From Chitinophaga sp. H8 (lineage in GTDB: Bacteria; Bacteroidota; Bacteroidia; Chitinophagales; Chitinophagaceae), in NCBI RefSeq assembly GCF_040567655.1, contig NZ_JBEXAC010000002.1, forward strand, positions 372,001 through 436,000: DNA of 64,000 bases, in the 5' to 3' direction. Position 1 is the stretch's first letter, and each line of letters opens with the position of its first letter. The position numbers were made by a program, and so were the translations under genes. Of this stretch, positions 46,987 through 54,922 are shown piece after piece. A model generated the notes under the pieces. It searched no databases. It was not told the DNA's origin and saw nothing but the letters and a program-made list of their open reading frames with translations.

Positions 46987-47427
46987 ATGATGACAGACGA
47001 GTACTATATGCAACAGGCGCTGAAAGAAGCGCGCAAAGCTTTTGATGAAGGGGAAGTCCCTGTTGGGGCGGTAATAGCATTGAATGGTGTTATTATTGCC
47101 AAAGGGTATAATCAGGTAGAAAAATTAAATGATTGTACTGCACATGCAGAAATGATTGCGCTTACCTCCGCATTCAATTACCTGGGCAGTAAGTATCTGA
47201 TGGAAGCCACACTATATGTAACACTCGAACCCTGCCTGATGTGTGCCGGTGCTTTATACTGGAGTAAAATAGGCAGGATCGTATATGCCGCAGCAGATGA
47301 AAAGAACAGTTACCGGCGGGCTACCGGCAATCAATCACCTTTTCATCCTAAAACTAAACTGGAACTGGGGCCTTGTGGAGAAGAAAGCTTGCAGCTGGTA
47401 AAAACCTTTTTCGCAAAAAGAAGATAA
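46987..47427 (+). CDS. tadA: tRNA-specific adenosine deaminase TadA
   Basis: Zinc enzyme of 146 residues that converts adenosine 34 of tRNA-Arg to inosine. The deaminase signature is complete: HAE with His53 and catalytic Glu55, and PCLMC with Cys83 and Cys86 as zinc ligands. MQQALKEARKAFDEGEVPVGAV is the normal N-terminus. The ATG at 46987 is followed by a second ATG, either of which could be used. It stands 113 bases after ligA; the gap holds the repeat above. Housekeeping gene. The family also contains guanine deaminases, but the spacing and RRATG(N)QSPFHP segment fit TadA. Confidence 0.93.
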   Translation: MMTDEYYMQQALKEARKAFDEGEVPVGAVIALNGVIIAKGYNQVEKLNDCTAHAEMIALTSAFNYLGSKYLMEATLYVTLEPCLMCAGALYWSKIGRIVYAAADEKNSYRRATGNQSPFHPKTKLELGPCGEESLQLVKTFFAKRR

Positions 47428-47440
47428 ACAACGTTTCTAT

Positions 47441-47491
47441 AGACCGGCTAAAAGATGAATAACAACTGATATTTCCTCTTTTAGCCGGTCT
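47441..47491. terminator. 15-bp perfect inverted repeat between convergent genes
   Basis: AGACCGGCTAAAAGA (47441-47455) pairs with TCTTTTAGCCGGTCT (47477-47491), loop 21 bases. The convergent genes tadA and the desaturase meet here, so it is probably a two-way terminator, although the U-tracts on both sides are weak. Confidence 0.65.
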
Positions 47492-47503
47492 GCTCAAATA
47501 AGT

Positions 47504-48508
47504 CTATTTATTACTGGCTACCATGACAGTATCTGGTGTTGACTGATCGGTCAAAGGTACCTTACCCCTGTTTTTGCGCACTATCCGTGAAAATAAAGAG
47601 ATCTCCTTATCAAACAGGAACCTGAAAAACAATTTGGTCCATGAGGTGTGATACACCAGGGAATCGTAGTACGAATTGGCACTACTTCTGATTTGCGGTA
47701 ATTTATTCCAGGGCACGGAAGGAAAATCATGGTGTTCATTATGATACCCAACATTAAAAGCCACTGTATTCAGCACCCCATAATAACTATAAGTTTCCTG
47801 GGTACCATGTGTCAGATAATGCTCCTGAATCCAGCGGGCACCTAATGGATGCAATCCTACAGAAAAGAAAAAGCTGAGCAACAGGAATACAATTGCTTTG
47901 GTACCAAATAACAGGGTAATAGTTACCGCAAAGGCAATCTGAACTGCCCAGTTAAGGGCTATCCATCCGTCAAAGGGTTTAATTTCCTTCAGGCGGGGAA
48001 TACGGAACACCTGGAAGAAAGGATAAAACAACAGCCAGATCATCTTCCCAATAAAGTAATTATTGATCAGCTTAGCCTCCCAGCGGTTAGGCAGATCGGC
48101 ATCCAGCTCATGAATCCCCTGGAAGGAATGGTGTTTAATATGGTACCTTTCAAAAGATACAGAGCTGGGAAATATCTGCGGCATATTAGCAAAAATGCCG
48201 GCCAGCCTGTTGGCCACCGGATTTTTGAAGATCAGTTTATGCGCACATTCATGAATCATTACAAACAAGGCATGATCGGCAAAAGCGCCTAACAGGTAAG
48301 CAGCTCCAACTACTATCCACCAGGATTGATCGGCTACCAGCCAGGCCATTACCACCTGGAAACCTACCAGCCCCAGGATAGCCAGAAACGTAAGCGGGTT
48401 CTTACCTATCAGCTTACGGATCTGCGGATGCTGCTTCAGTATTTCTTTTGTTCTGATGCGATGAGGCTCACTTTCCTCGGAATATATAAAGTCAATTCGT
48501 TTTTCCAT
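47504..48508 (-). CDS. Membrane fatty acid desaturase resembling dihydroceramide delta-4 desaturase (DES/DEGS family)
   Basis: Four-helix membrane di-iron desaturase of 334 residues with the three His boxes HECAH (86-90), HIKHH (123-127) and HNEHH (256-260). The sequence around the boxes is that of eukaryotic sphingolipid delta-4 desaturase: SVSFERYHIKHHSFQG, GLHPLGARWIQEHYL, ETYSYYGVLNTVAFNVGY and HNEHHDFPSVP all have close counterparts in DEGS1. Many Bacteroidota make dihydroceramides, so it may put a trans double bond into their long-chain base, but that is inference and other acyl substrates cannot be excluded. A DES N-terminal domain is short here. It lies 41 bases downstream of the SPFH gene, on the same strand. 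Confidence 0.85.
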   Translation of the reverse strand: MEKRIDFIYSEESEPHRIRTKEILKQHPQIRKLIGKNPLTFLAILGLVGFQVVMAWLVADQSWWIVVGAAYLLGAFADHALFVMIHECAHKLIFKNPVANRLAGIFANMPQIFPSSVSFERYHIKHHSFQGIHELDADLPNRWEAKLINNYFIGKMIWLLFYPFFQVFRIPRLKEIKPFDGWIALNWAVQIAFAVTITLLFGTKAIVFLLLSFFFSVGLHPLGARWIQEHYLTHGTQETYSYYGVLNTVAFNVGYHNEHHDFPSVPWNKLPQIRSSANSYYDSLVYHTSWTKLFFRFLFDKEISLFSRIVRKNRGKVPLTDQSTPDTVMVASNK

Positions 48509-48549
48509 ACCTACACAAGATAATTTTTAATTCAACATAAATCAAGCGG

Positions 48550-49479
48550 TCACTTTTTAGGTTCCATTAGTTTGTTCAGCCCCATCATTTGCTTCATAGT
48601 ATGGTCCATCCCTTCGGACGAACCATCCAGGAAGATCACATTTCCTTTGGAGTTTTCTGCAAAATGCTTGATCGCTTCCGTCCACATGGAAAAGAGGATC
48701 ACGGAGGTATCCAGGTTGGCCTGCTGCATTTCCTTGGCTGCCATGGTCATCCCCTTGGCCACCTCTTCCCGGAACAATGCCACCCCCTGGCCTCTCAGCT
48801 GTGCGGCCTGCCGCTCAGCCTCTGCTGCTATTTTGATCGCATTACCATCTGCTTCTGCTGCTTTGGTTTTAGTAATCAGCAATGCCTGTCCTTCATTTTC
48901 CGCTGCTGCTTTCAGGTTATTAGAAGCCACTACCTGCGCCATAGACCGCATAATCACCTCGTCAAAAGTAATATCATTCATCTGCAGATCCAGCAGATGA
49001 AAGCCCCATTCTTCCAGGGTTTTATCTATTTGCTCTTTTACATGTTCTGTAATGTCCTTACGCAGCCCCAGCACTTCAGCCTGCTTTTTCGTGGCTACAA
49101 ACCCCCGGATAGAACCTTCAATAGTCCGTACCAACGCCTGCATAAAGCTTCTTTCATCCATGAATTTGAAGGCCACATTTTTGATGGTTTCCTCCTGCTG
49201 ATTCCATACAGCATACAGCAGCATGGCCTTAAAGTACACATTGGCCTGATCAATAGTGATCGCCTGAAACTCCAGCTCTACAGACCGGTTTTGAATAGAT
49301 ACTCTTTTAAAAACCTTTTCAATAACAGGGATTTTAAAATTCAACCCTGGAAATAATATCCGGTTGTATTTGCCGAATATCGTAGTAACAGCAATACTAC
49401 CCTGCTGCACAGTAACAAAGCTGGACAGGATGACTACCAGTACCAGTATGCCTAAAATGATAAGAAGAATGTTGCCCAT
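48550..49479 (-). CDS. SPFH/Band 7 (stomatin-like) membrane protein
   Basis: Protein of 309 residues with one N-terminal helix (NILLIILGILVLVVILSSFV), then the SPFH fold (VQQGSIAVTTIFGKYNRILFPGLNFKIP, and SIQNRSVELEFQAITIDQANVYFK) and a long C-terminal helix rich in Ala, Glu and Gln (about 190-250) that forms the coiled coil of the oligomer. Such proteins assemble into rings at lipid microdomains and guard membrane proteases or help organise lipids. Its stop is 41 bases before the desaturase start, so they may share a transcript. A link to sphingolipid domains is inferred only from this neighbourhood. Confidence 0.92.
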   Translation of the reverse strand: MGNILLIILGILVLVVILSSFVTVQQGSIAVTTIFGKYNRILFPGLNFKIPVIEKVFKRVSIQNRSVELEFQAITIDQANVYFKAMLLYAVWNQQEETIKNVAFKFMDERSFMQALVRTIEGSIRGFVATKKQAEVLGLRKDITEHVKEQIDKTLEEWGFHLLDLQMNDITFDEVIMRSMAQVVASNNLKAAAENEGQALLITKTKAAEADGNAIKIAAEAERQAAQLRGQGVALFREEVAKGMTMAAKEMQQANLDTSVILFSMWTEAIKHFAENSKGNVIFLDGSSEGMDHTMKQMMGLNKLMEPKK

Positions 49480-49673
49480 AATGACGACAGGATTAAGGTA
49501 TTATCAGTAAATATAAATCATATTTACATATATGTGTATCCCAGCCTGTAATTAAGGGAATGCATGGAGAAGCAGGTTGCACAACAAGGAAAGCTGCTAA
49601 TGGTAATTTGAGGAAAAACAATGGACGAAAGTGACCGGCTTACACACAATAAATGAAAGGCAAACAGTTTATG

Positions 49674-49883
49674 TTATATCATTTGTTTCATTCTGAAGTA
49701 TAAAAACACATCGTCCAGTTCAATTTGTTTTAGCTGATATACCAGTCTGGTCTTAAGGTCTTCCGTTTCGTCTTTTATTCTTCTGTACTGGTCTTTTAAT
49801 GTTTCGTAGCGGGCAACTATCTCTGCTGGTGTGGCAGAATCATTCAATTGCAATATGCTAAATGCACTTTCCTCGGTTATCAT
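49674..49883 (-). CDS. Small J-domain-like protein
   Basis: Protein of 69 residues: MITEESAFSILQLNDSATPAEIVARY... with helices LQLNDSATPAEIVARYETLK and YRRIKDETEDLKTRLVYQ. The spacing of helices is like a J-domain (ILQLNDSATPAEIVARYETL similar to the YxxLgv..A...eIk.aYr pattern), but the HPD tripeptide between helices II and III is missing, so it could not stimulate DnaK in the usual way. No signal peptide. It stands alone between the SPFH and LuxR genes. Function unknown; a real gene is likely because the protein composition is normal and the frame is clean. Confidence 0.55.
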   Translation of the reverse strand: MITEESAFSILQLNDSATPAEIVARYETLKDQYRRIKDETEDLKTRLVYQLKQIELDDVFLYFRMKQMI

Positions 49884-50102
49884 AGCAATAGGGGTATTTC
49901 ATTCCAAAAATTGTCAATAGGATATTATCAACAGTCAAATCGTGTCAAACCGCTAAATTAGGCCAGTTTAAAAACAGCACCAATACCCAAGCTTGGGTAT
50001 TTTTTGGGCGTATACCGCAGTGGGAGGACCTCATTTTAATCCCAATAAAGCAAAAACAACTAATAATCAATAAATTATATATTGGTAAACTTCCAGGCTA
50101 TC

Positions 50103-50807
50103 TTACTGGAATCCTATCTTCCGGGCAAGGGCTACCAGTTCTGAGGTATTGCGCACTTTCAGTTTCAGACGGATATTTTTCCGGTGGGTTTCTACTGTAT
50201 AACGGCTCAGGTTCAAGGTTTGCGCAATCTCCTTATTATTAAGCCCTTTCACAGCCAGGGTCAGTACGTCTTTTTCACGGGGGGTCAGTTTATTCAGCAG
50301 ATTCTCATTCTGCCTACGAAGGATTTCATTGAGTGCTGCTGCCAGCTGGGCATCTGAGTCAATAGCCAGGGAAAGGTCAAGAAAGGCGCCTATCGCCTCT
50401 ACCACATCCCCGTGTTCATTATGTGTAAAAGGTACCCCCAGCCCAAAAACCCAGCGCCATCCGGCTTCTCCCCGCTTCCGTACCCGGGTAATGCCGCCAA
50501 ACATTTGCTTATGGTTTTTGAATGACTGCTGAGCCGCTATGGTGAGTTCAAAATCATCCGGATGCATAATATACCGGAAAAAGTCAGTACCCATCCTATT
50601 CATTTCCTCCAGGCTGAACCCGGTTGTTTCTATCATACACTGATTACACCAGCTGATCGTTTTTTCATTATTGTTGGAGGTATACAGCATGGCAGGTACA
50701 TGATGTAGCAGGCCTTCCAGCCACAGAATACGTTTTTTTAACTGTTCATTTTCTTTCTGCAAAGATGAGAGGGAAAAGTTTTGCCCCATGTCCGAGCCTG
50801 TCTGCAT
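50103..50807 (-). CDS. PAS-domain LuxR-type transcriptional regulator
   Basis: Regulator of 234 residues. I prefer the ATG at 50807 (MQTGSDMGQNFSL) over the TTG at 50825. A short coiled segment at about 12-28 precedes a PAS/PAC domain (about 32-145: HVPAMLYTSNNNEKTISWCNQ, FFRYIMHPDDFEL, RVRKRGEAGWRWVFG), followed by a LuxR helix-turn-helix at about 168-232 (LTPREKDVLTLAVKGLNNKEIAQTLNLS, VETHRKNIRLKL). There is no kinase nearby and no receiver domain, so the PAS probably senses a ligand directly. It may control a neighbour such as the desaturase or sodA, but nothing in the sequence shows which. Confidence 0.87.
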   Translation of the reverse strand: MQTGSDMGQNFSLSSLQKENEQLKKRILWLEGLLHHVPAMLYTSNNNEKTISWCNQCMIETTGFSLEEMNRMGTDFFRYIMHPDDFELTIAAQQSFKNHKQMFGGITRVRKRGEAGWRWVFGLGVPFTHNEHGDVVEAIGAFLDLSLAIDSDAQLAAALNEILRRQNENLLNKLTPREKDVLTLAVKGLNNKEIAQTLNLSRYTVETHRKNIRLKLKVRNTSELVALARKIGFQ

Positions 50808-51043
50808 ACTATAAGTTTTAAACAAACAATAGTGAAAACAACTACAAAGTACACACGAAATTAGTCCGGCCCATAAAGTGTGTTACAACGCCTTCTGTAA
50901 ATATAAAATAATTATCCATATGTCCAAGCCCGGTCACGTAGAAGTATATCCACATTTTTTGTTAAAAAAGGAAGCCGGTAGCAACGGCTGCACCATTATT
51001 CACCGCCTTATTATGCCCCTGTTGGCCACTCCGGGAGCTTATG

Positions 51044-51075
51044 TTTGATATTTAACAGATTAGGCAGTAAATTTG
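51044..51075 (+). promoter_or_regulatory. sodA promoter (Bacteroidota consensus)
   Basis: TTTG at 51044-51047 and TAAATTTG at 51068-51075, spaced 20 bases, fit the -33 TTTG and -7 TAnnTTTG consensus exactly. Transcription would begin about 45 bases before the ATG at 51126. Confidence 0.75.
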
Positions 51076-51125
51076 ATGACTATCAGTAAAACGTAATTTT
51101 AATAAAACTCATAAAAACGTTAGTT

Positions 51126-51734
51126 ATGGCATTTACACTTCCGAGCTTACCGTATGCAGCAGATGCGCTGGAACCTCATTTCGATAAACAGACAATGGAA
51201 ATCCATCATGGTAAGCATCATCAGGCTTATGTGGACAACCTGAACAAAGCGATTGCTGGTACTGAGCACGAAAACAAGTCGTTAGAAGAACTGGTAGCCA
51301 GTGCAGGCAAAATCAGCCCTGCTGTTAGGAACAACGGTGGCGGCCACTGGAATCACAGCTTTTTCTGGGTAAGCCTTGCGCCAAATGCAGGCGGCGAACC
51401 TACCGGCAAACTGGCTGAAGATATCAAAAGCACCTTTGGTTCTTTTGATGCATTCAAGGAAAAATTCAGCCAGGCAGGTATGACGCGCTTTGGTTCTGGC
51501 TGGGCATGGTTGCTGGTAAAAGATGGCAAACTGGAAATTTCCTCTACCCCCAACCAGGATAACCCACTGATGGATGTTGCTGAAGTAAAGGGTACTCCTT
51601 TATTAGGGGTAGACGTATGGGAACACGCTTACTACCTGAAATACCAAAACCGCCGTGCAGACTACCTGAGTGCTTTCTGGAACCTGGTAGACTGGAGCGC
51701 AGTAAGCAAACGCTATGATGCTGCAAAAAAATAA
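51126..51734 (+). CDS. sodA: Superoxide dismutase, iron/manganese type
   Basis: Cytoplasmic Fe/Mn superoxide dismutase of 202 residues. Metal ligands are the His in [15 protein letters not shown] (His27 or 28), the His in the [13 protein letters not shown] segment, and Asp and His in [19 protein letters not shown]. The GSGWAWLV motif is that of the Mn/Fe family. Whether it prefers Mn, Fe or both is not decidable by eye; the gene name follows the common usage. It has its own promoter (51044-51075) and terminator (51780-51812), so it is a single-gene unit. Confidence 0.95.
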   Translation: MAFTLPSLPYAADALEPHFDKQTMEIHHGKHHQAYVDNLNKAIAGTEHENKSLEELVASAGKISPAVRNNGGGHWNHSFFWVSLAPNAGGEPTGKLAEDIKSTFGSFDAFKEKFSQAGMTRFGSGWAWLLVKDGKLEISSTPNQDNPLMDVAEVKGTPLLGVDVWEHAYYLKYQNRRADYLSAFWNLVDWSAVSKRYDAAKK

Positions 51735-51779
51735 TCTGTAAGCCCTGCAGCAATAATTTGCTAATGGTCTTCCCATCTT

Positions 51780-51812
51780 AAAATGGTCCGCCCCGCGGGC
51801 CATTTTTGTTTT
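51780..51812 (+). terminator. Rho-independent terminator after sodA
   Basis: AAAATGGTCCG (51780-51790) with CGGGCCATTTT (51796-51806), one T-G pair, loop CCCCG, followed by TTGTTTT. It lies 46 bases after the sodA stop codon. Confidence 0.92.
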
Positions 51813-51937
51813 CTATCCCCCTGATCCTTCCTCTCTAATAGGATAGCATGGGATAGCATTATTTCTTAATTGCTGTAACTAGTTGTTTCCTAAGCATATG
51901 TAGCATACTTATTATTACACGGAACAACACACGTACA

Positions 51938-54049
51938 ATGAAAAAGAAATACACGATTGTCCTATGCGGACTACTTTCGCTGTTAACCGGATTTCAGGTC
52001 AGGGCTAATGAGCAAGATGATTTCAACAAACACTTTAAATTAATTCCACAACCACAGAAAGTAGTACTGCTAAAAGGGGAAGGCCTGTCATTTGCCGACC
52101 TGCGGTATATGAATGTGCAGGGCGGCACCAGTATTTCCCCGGCATATCATACCACACTCTTCTCCCTTCCCAAAGTACAGGCGGCCGGAAAAGGGGTATT
52201 AACATTGATGCTGAGCAATGATGCCAGCCTGCCCGCCTCTCCGGAAGGTTATTCACTGGTAGTGGAGCACAAACAGGTGACTATTAAAGCAAGGGAAAAT
52301 GCCGGGCTGTTTTATGGTATTCAAACCTTGCTGCAACTACTGGAAGATGCCCGTGATCAACAGGTAAGTATTCCTGCCTGCAGTATTACGGATTATCCGG
52401 AAATCGCTTACCGGGCAGTGCATCTGGATCTCAAACACCACCTGGATGCAACCAGATATTACTACGACATGATCGACCGGCTGGCCCGGTTAAAAGTAAA
52501 TGCGATCGTGGTAGAATTTGAAGACAAGCTGCGTTACCGGAAAGCACCGGTAGTAGGGGCTACTAATGCTATCTCCATAGAAGAATTTGCCGCATTAAGC
52601 AAATATGCCGCCGACAGGTACATTGAGGTTACTCCCCTGGTGCAGGGTTTAGGGCATGCTTCTTTTATATTGAAGCATGACGAGTATAAAAAACTGCGGG
52701 ATGATCCAGCCTCTGACTGGTCTTTCAATCCGCTGGACTCTGCTACCTACAGATTACAGTTTGCCCTCTATGAAGATGCAATGGCAGCTGCTCCCTACAG
52801 TAAGTATCTTCATATCGGAGGTGATGAAGTAGGTTCACTGGGCCATTCTGCGGAGGCCAAAAAATCCGGCATGAAACCTTTTGAATTACAAATGCACTGG
52901 CTCAACCGGGTAAGTGAATTTGCCCGTGCACACAACCGTATCCCTATCTTCTGGGATGATATGGTTTTCAAGCTTTCTGATCTGTATGAAACTACCTACG
53001 ATGATACGATGCCGTTAGACAAGGTTGAAAAGGCGTGGAAGGAAAATGAACACCGCCTTAATGAAAACCGCCATCTCTTTCCGGAGAACTGTATTTTCAT
53101 GCGCTGGAATTATTCCACGTCTACTATTCCAGGCAACCTGAAAGCAATAGACTGGTATAACAATAACCAGCTAAAGTCAATGGCGGCCACAGCGGCACAA
53201 ACTACCTGGCCTATGATGCCCCGGGAAAAATCTAATTTTAAACCCATCAAGGATTTTTGCCGCGTGGCCGCTGAAAAGAAAATGAGTGGTATTCTCTGTA
53301 CAGCGTGGGACGACTGTTCCCCCCACCTCGAAACGGTTTGGCGCGGACTATATGATTTTGCTTTATTCAGCTGGAACTATGAAGATATCCCGGTAGAAAA
53401 GGCACATGCTATGTATCGTCACCGGTTTTATGCTCCTGCTGCCGCTGATACCGCTTTTGAATTCCAGGATCAGCTGGAAGAAGCATTGAGTTTTTGGGAG
53501 TCGGCCCTCATCAACAAAGGGCATAGAAACAATTACCCTGCAAATCCTGACCTCATCTCTCTTCCTGATGCCAATAAACCCGGTGCATGGCGAGAGCTGT
53601 ACAAGGATAAGCTGGCAAAAGCAAAGAAAGAAATAGCCCGCTATGATACCATTAAAGCACGGCTTACCAAAACTAATATGCTGGCACAACGAAATCAGTT
53701 TGCCGTACTGCTGCTAAACCAGATCAATGAATTGCAGATCTATTCTTCCAAATTGCTGGTATTACTGGAAAATTATGACAAGGCTACATCCAAAGCGGAA
53801 AAGGAAAAAATGCGACAGCAGCTCCTCACGTATGTTGCCAACTTCCAGGCCCGCCGGGAAAGCTTTGAGGCTGTTTTTTCCCAAACACGTATGCTCAATA
53901 ATCCCGAAGGATATGTGCTGGATCAGAACCATCACAATCACCTGGCTAATGGCAGTAACACCAGCGACTGGATGTTTGTGTATGAACTGGCGATGAATGA
54001 CAAGATCAATAAATGGTTAACGGTATTAAACAAGATGGGCGGACTTTAA
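51938..54049 (+). CDS. Glycoside hydrolase family 20-type beta-N-acetylhexosaminidase
   Basis: Exported protein of 703 residues with signal peptide MKKKYTIVLCGLLSLLTGFQVRA. An N-terminal GH20b-type domain is at about 35-150 (FKLIPQPQKVVLLKGEG, GYSLVVEHKQVTIKARENAGLFYGIQTLLQLL), the catalytic barrel at about 155-500 (AVHLDLKH and YLHIGGDEVGSLG, the DE catalytic pair near 290), and a helical C-terminal domain of about 170 residues. Expected activity is removal of GlcNAc or GalNAc from non-reducing ends in the periplasm or outside. The C-terminal helical tail is longer than in small GH20 enzymes. It has its own start region and a shared terminator at 54087. Confidence 0.87.
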   Translation: MKKKYTIVLCGLLSLLTGFQVRANEQDDFNKHFKLIPQPQKVVLLKGEGLSFADLRYMNVQGGTSISPAYHTTLFSLPKVQAAGKGVLTLMLSNDASLPASPEGYSLVVEHKQVTIKARENAGLFYGIQTLLQLLEDARDQQVSIPACSITDYPEIAYRAVHLDLKHHLDATRYYYDMIDRLARLKVNAIVVEFEDKLRYRKAPVVGATNAISIEEFAALSKYAADRYIEVTPLVQGLGHASFILKHDEYKKLRDDPASDWSFNPLDSATYRLQFALYEDAMAAAPYSKYLHIGGDEVGSLGHSAEAKKSGMKPFELQMHWLNRVSEFARAHNRIPIFWDDMVFKLSDLYETTYDDTMPLDKVEKAWKENEHRLNENRHLFPENCIFMRWNYSTSTIPGNLKAIDWYNNNQLKSMAATAAQTTWPMMPREKSNFKPIKDFCRVAAEKKMSGILCTAWDDCSPHLETVWRGLYDFALFSWNYEDIPVEKAHAMYRHRFYAPAAADTAFEFQDQLEEALSFWESALINKGHRNNYPANPDLISLPDANKPGAWRELYKDKLAKAKKEIARYDTIKARLTKTNMLAQRNQFAVLLLNQINELQIYSSKLLVLLENYDKATSKAEKEKMRQQLLTYVANFQARRESFEAVFSQTRMLNNPEGYVLDQNHHNHLANGSNTSDWMFVYELAMNDKINKWLTVLNKMGGL

Positions 54050-54086
54050 AAGTCCACCCATCCTGCTAATAATCTAATCTGTATAT

Positions 54087-54120
54087 AAAGCTGGCAGCAC
54101 CTGGCTGCTGGCTTTATTTT
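54087..54120 (+). terminator. Terminator between the GH20 and DUF1080 genes
   Basis: AAAGCTGGCAGC (54087-54098) pairs with GCTGCTGGCTTT (54104-54115), with two G-T wobbles and loop ACCTG, followed by TATTTTATTT on the plus strand. The GH20 stop is 38 bases before it. The stop codon of the convergent DUF1080 gene sits inside the 3' part. Confidence 0.75.
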
Positions 54121-54902
54121 ATTTCCTTAATCTTCACATTTTTAAACCATATTTCACTACCATGATCCTGGAGTGCAATATGTCCTTTGCGGGTCATGCC
54201 ATAACCTTTAGCATCTTTCCACTTACCTTCTGCTTTATGTTTCTTCCACTCCGGAGAATCCATTTCATACTCCGCAGTTTTCTGACCATTCAGCCAATGC
54301 TCCACGTGACCTTTGTTCACGATGATTTTAGTGTTGTTCCATTCGCCAATTGGATTCGCAGCCATCACCAATGGGGGATCCATCGCATAGTTAGCACCGC
54401 TTTTCTGCCAGTCTTCCAGTTTTTCCGGAAAGTCTTTATCATCAATGATCTGATACTCAGGTCCGCTCAGGTAAGGCGCGTCAAACTCTTCGGTTACCAT
54501 ATACAGGATACCGCTGTTACCTTTAGCAGCCAGTTTCCAGTCGGCGTTCAGTTCAAAGTTTTCAAACTCCTTATCAGTGATCAGGTCACCACGTTTATCA
54601 CTTTTATCTGTTTCACTGCCCAGGCAATGCATGGTGCCGGTAGCGGTATCTACCGTCCAGCTATTCGCAGTTCTGCCTTTGTATACGCGCCAGCCGTCCA
54701 GGTTCTTACCATCAAATAATAACTGCCAGCCTTCTGCTTTTTCTGCATCAGAAAGCACATTCACACCTGCAGCAGCTGCATTGCTACCAGCTGCTGTACT
54801 TACCGCAGTAGAATCATTGTTATTTTCTGTTGATGCTCCACCGCCACACGATGAAGCCGCTATTACCATCAGAGATAATGCGGGAACAAATAATTTTTTC
54901 AT
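54114..54902 (-). CDS. DUF1080 family (3-keto-disaccharide hydrolase) lipoprotein
   Basis: Exported lipoprotein of 262 residues; lipobox LMVIAASSC, Cys19. A Ser/Ala/Asn-rich linker leads into the DUF1080 concanavalin-like lyase fold: GWQLLFDGKNLDGWRVYKG near 61-79, DLITDKEFENFELNADWKL near 105-123, GNSGILYMV, and the final HIALQDHGSEIWFKNVKIK. The family is now known to contain 3-keto-glycoside hydrolases and acts together with Gfo/Idh/MocA dehydrogenases that make the 3-keto sugar. Here the upstream gene is exactly such an oxidoreductase, 20 bases apart, which supports that pathway. Confidence 0.9.
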   Translation of the reverse strand: MKKLFVPALSLMVIAASSCGGGASTENNNDSTAVSTAAGSNAAAAGVNVLSDAEKAEGWQLLFDGKNLDGWRVYKGRTANSWTVDTATGTMHCLGSETDKSDKRGDLITDKEFENFELNADWKLAAKGNSGILYMVTEEFDAPYLSGPEYQIIDDKDFPEKLEDWQKSGANYAMDPPLVMAANPIGEWNNTKIIVNKGHVEHWLNGQKTAEYEMDSPEWKKHKAEGKWKDAKGYGMTRKGHIALQDHGSEIWFKNVKIKEIK

Positions 54903-54922
54903 GACTTTTATCGGGTTTAATA

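Noticed and set aside
44765..47427. ligA and tadA as one regulated operon
   Set aside because: The 113-base gap holds repeats and no clear coupling; they may simply be neighbours.
48589..49356. 255-codon plus-strand ORF opposite the SPFH gene
   Set aside because: Antisense shadow; rich in His, Phe and Cys with no domain.
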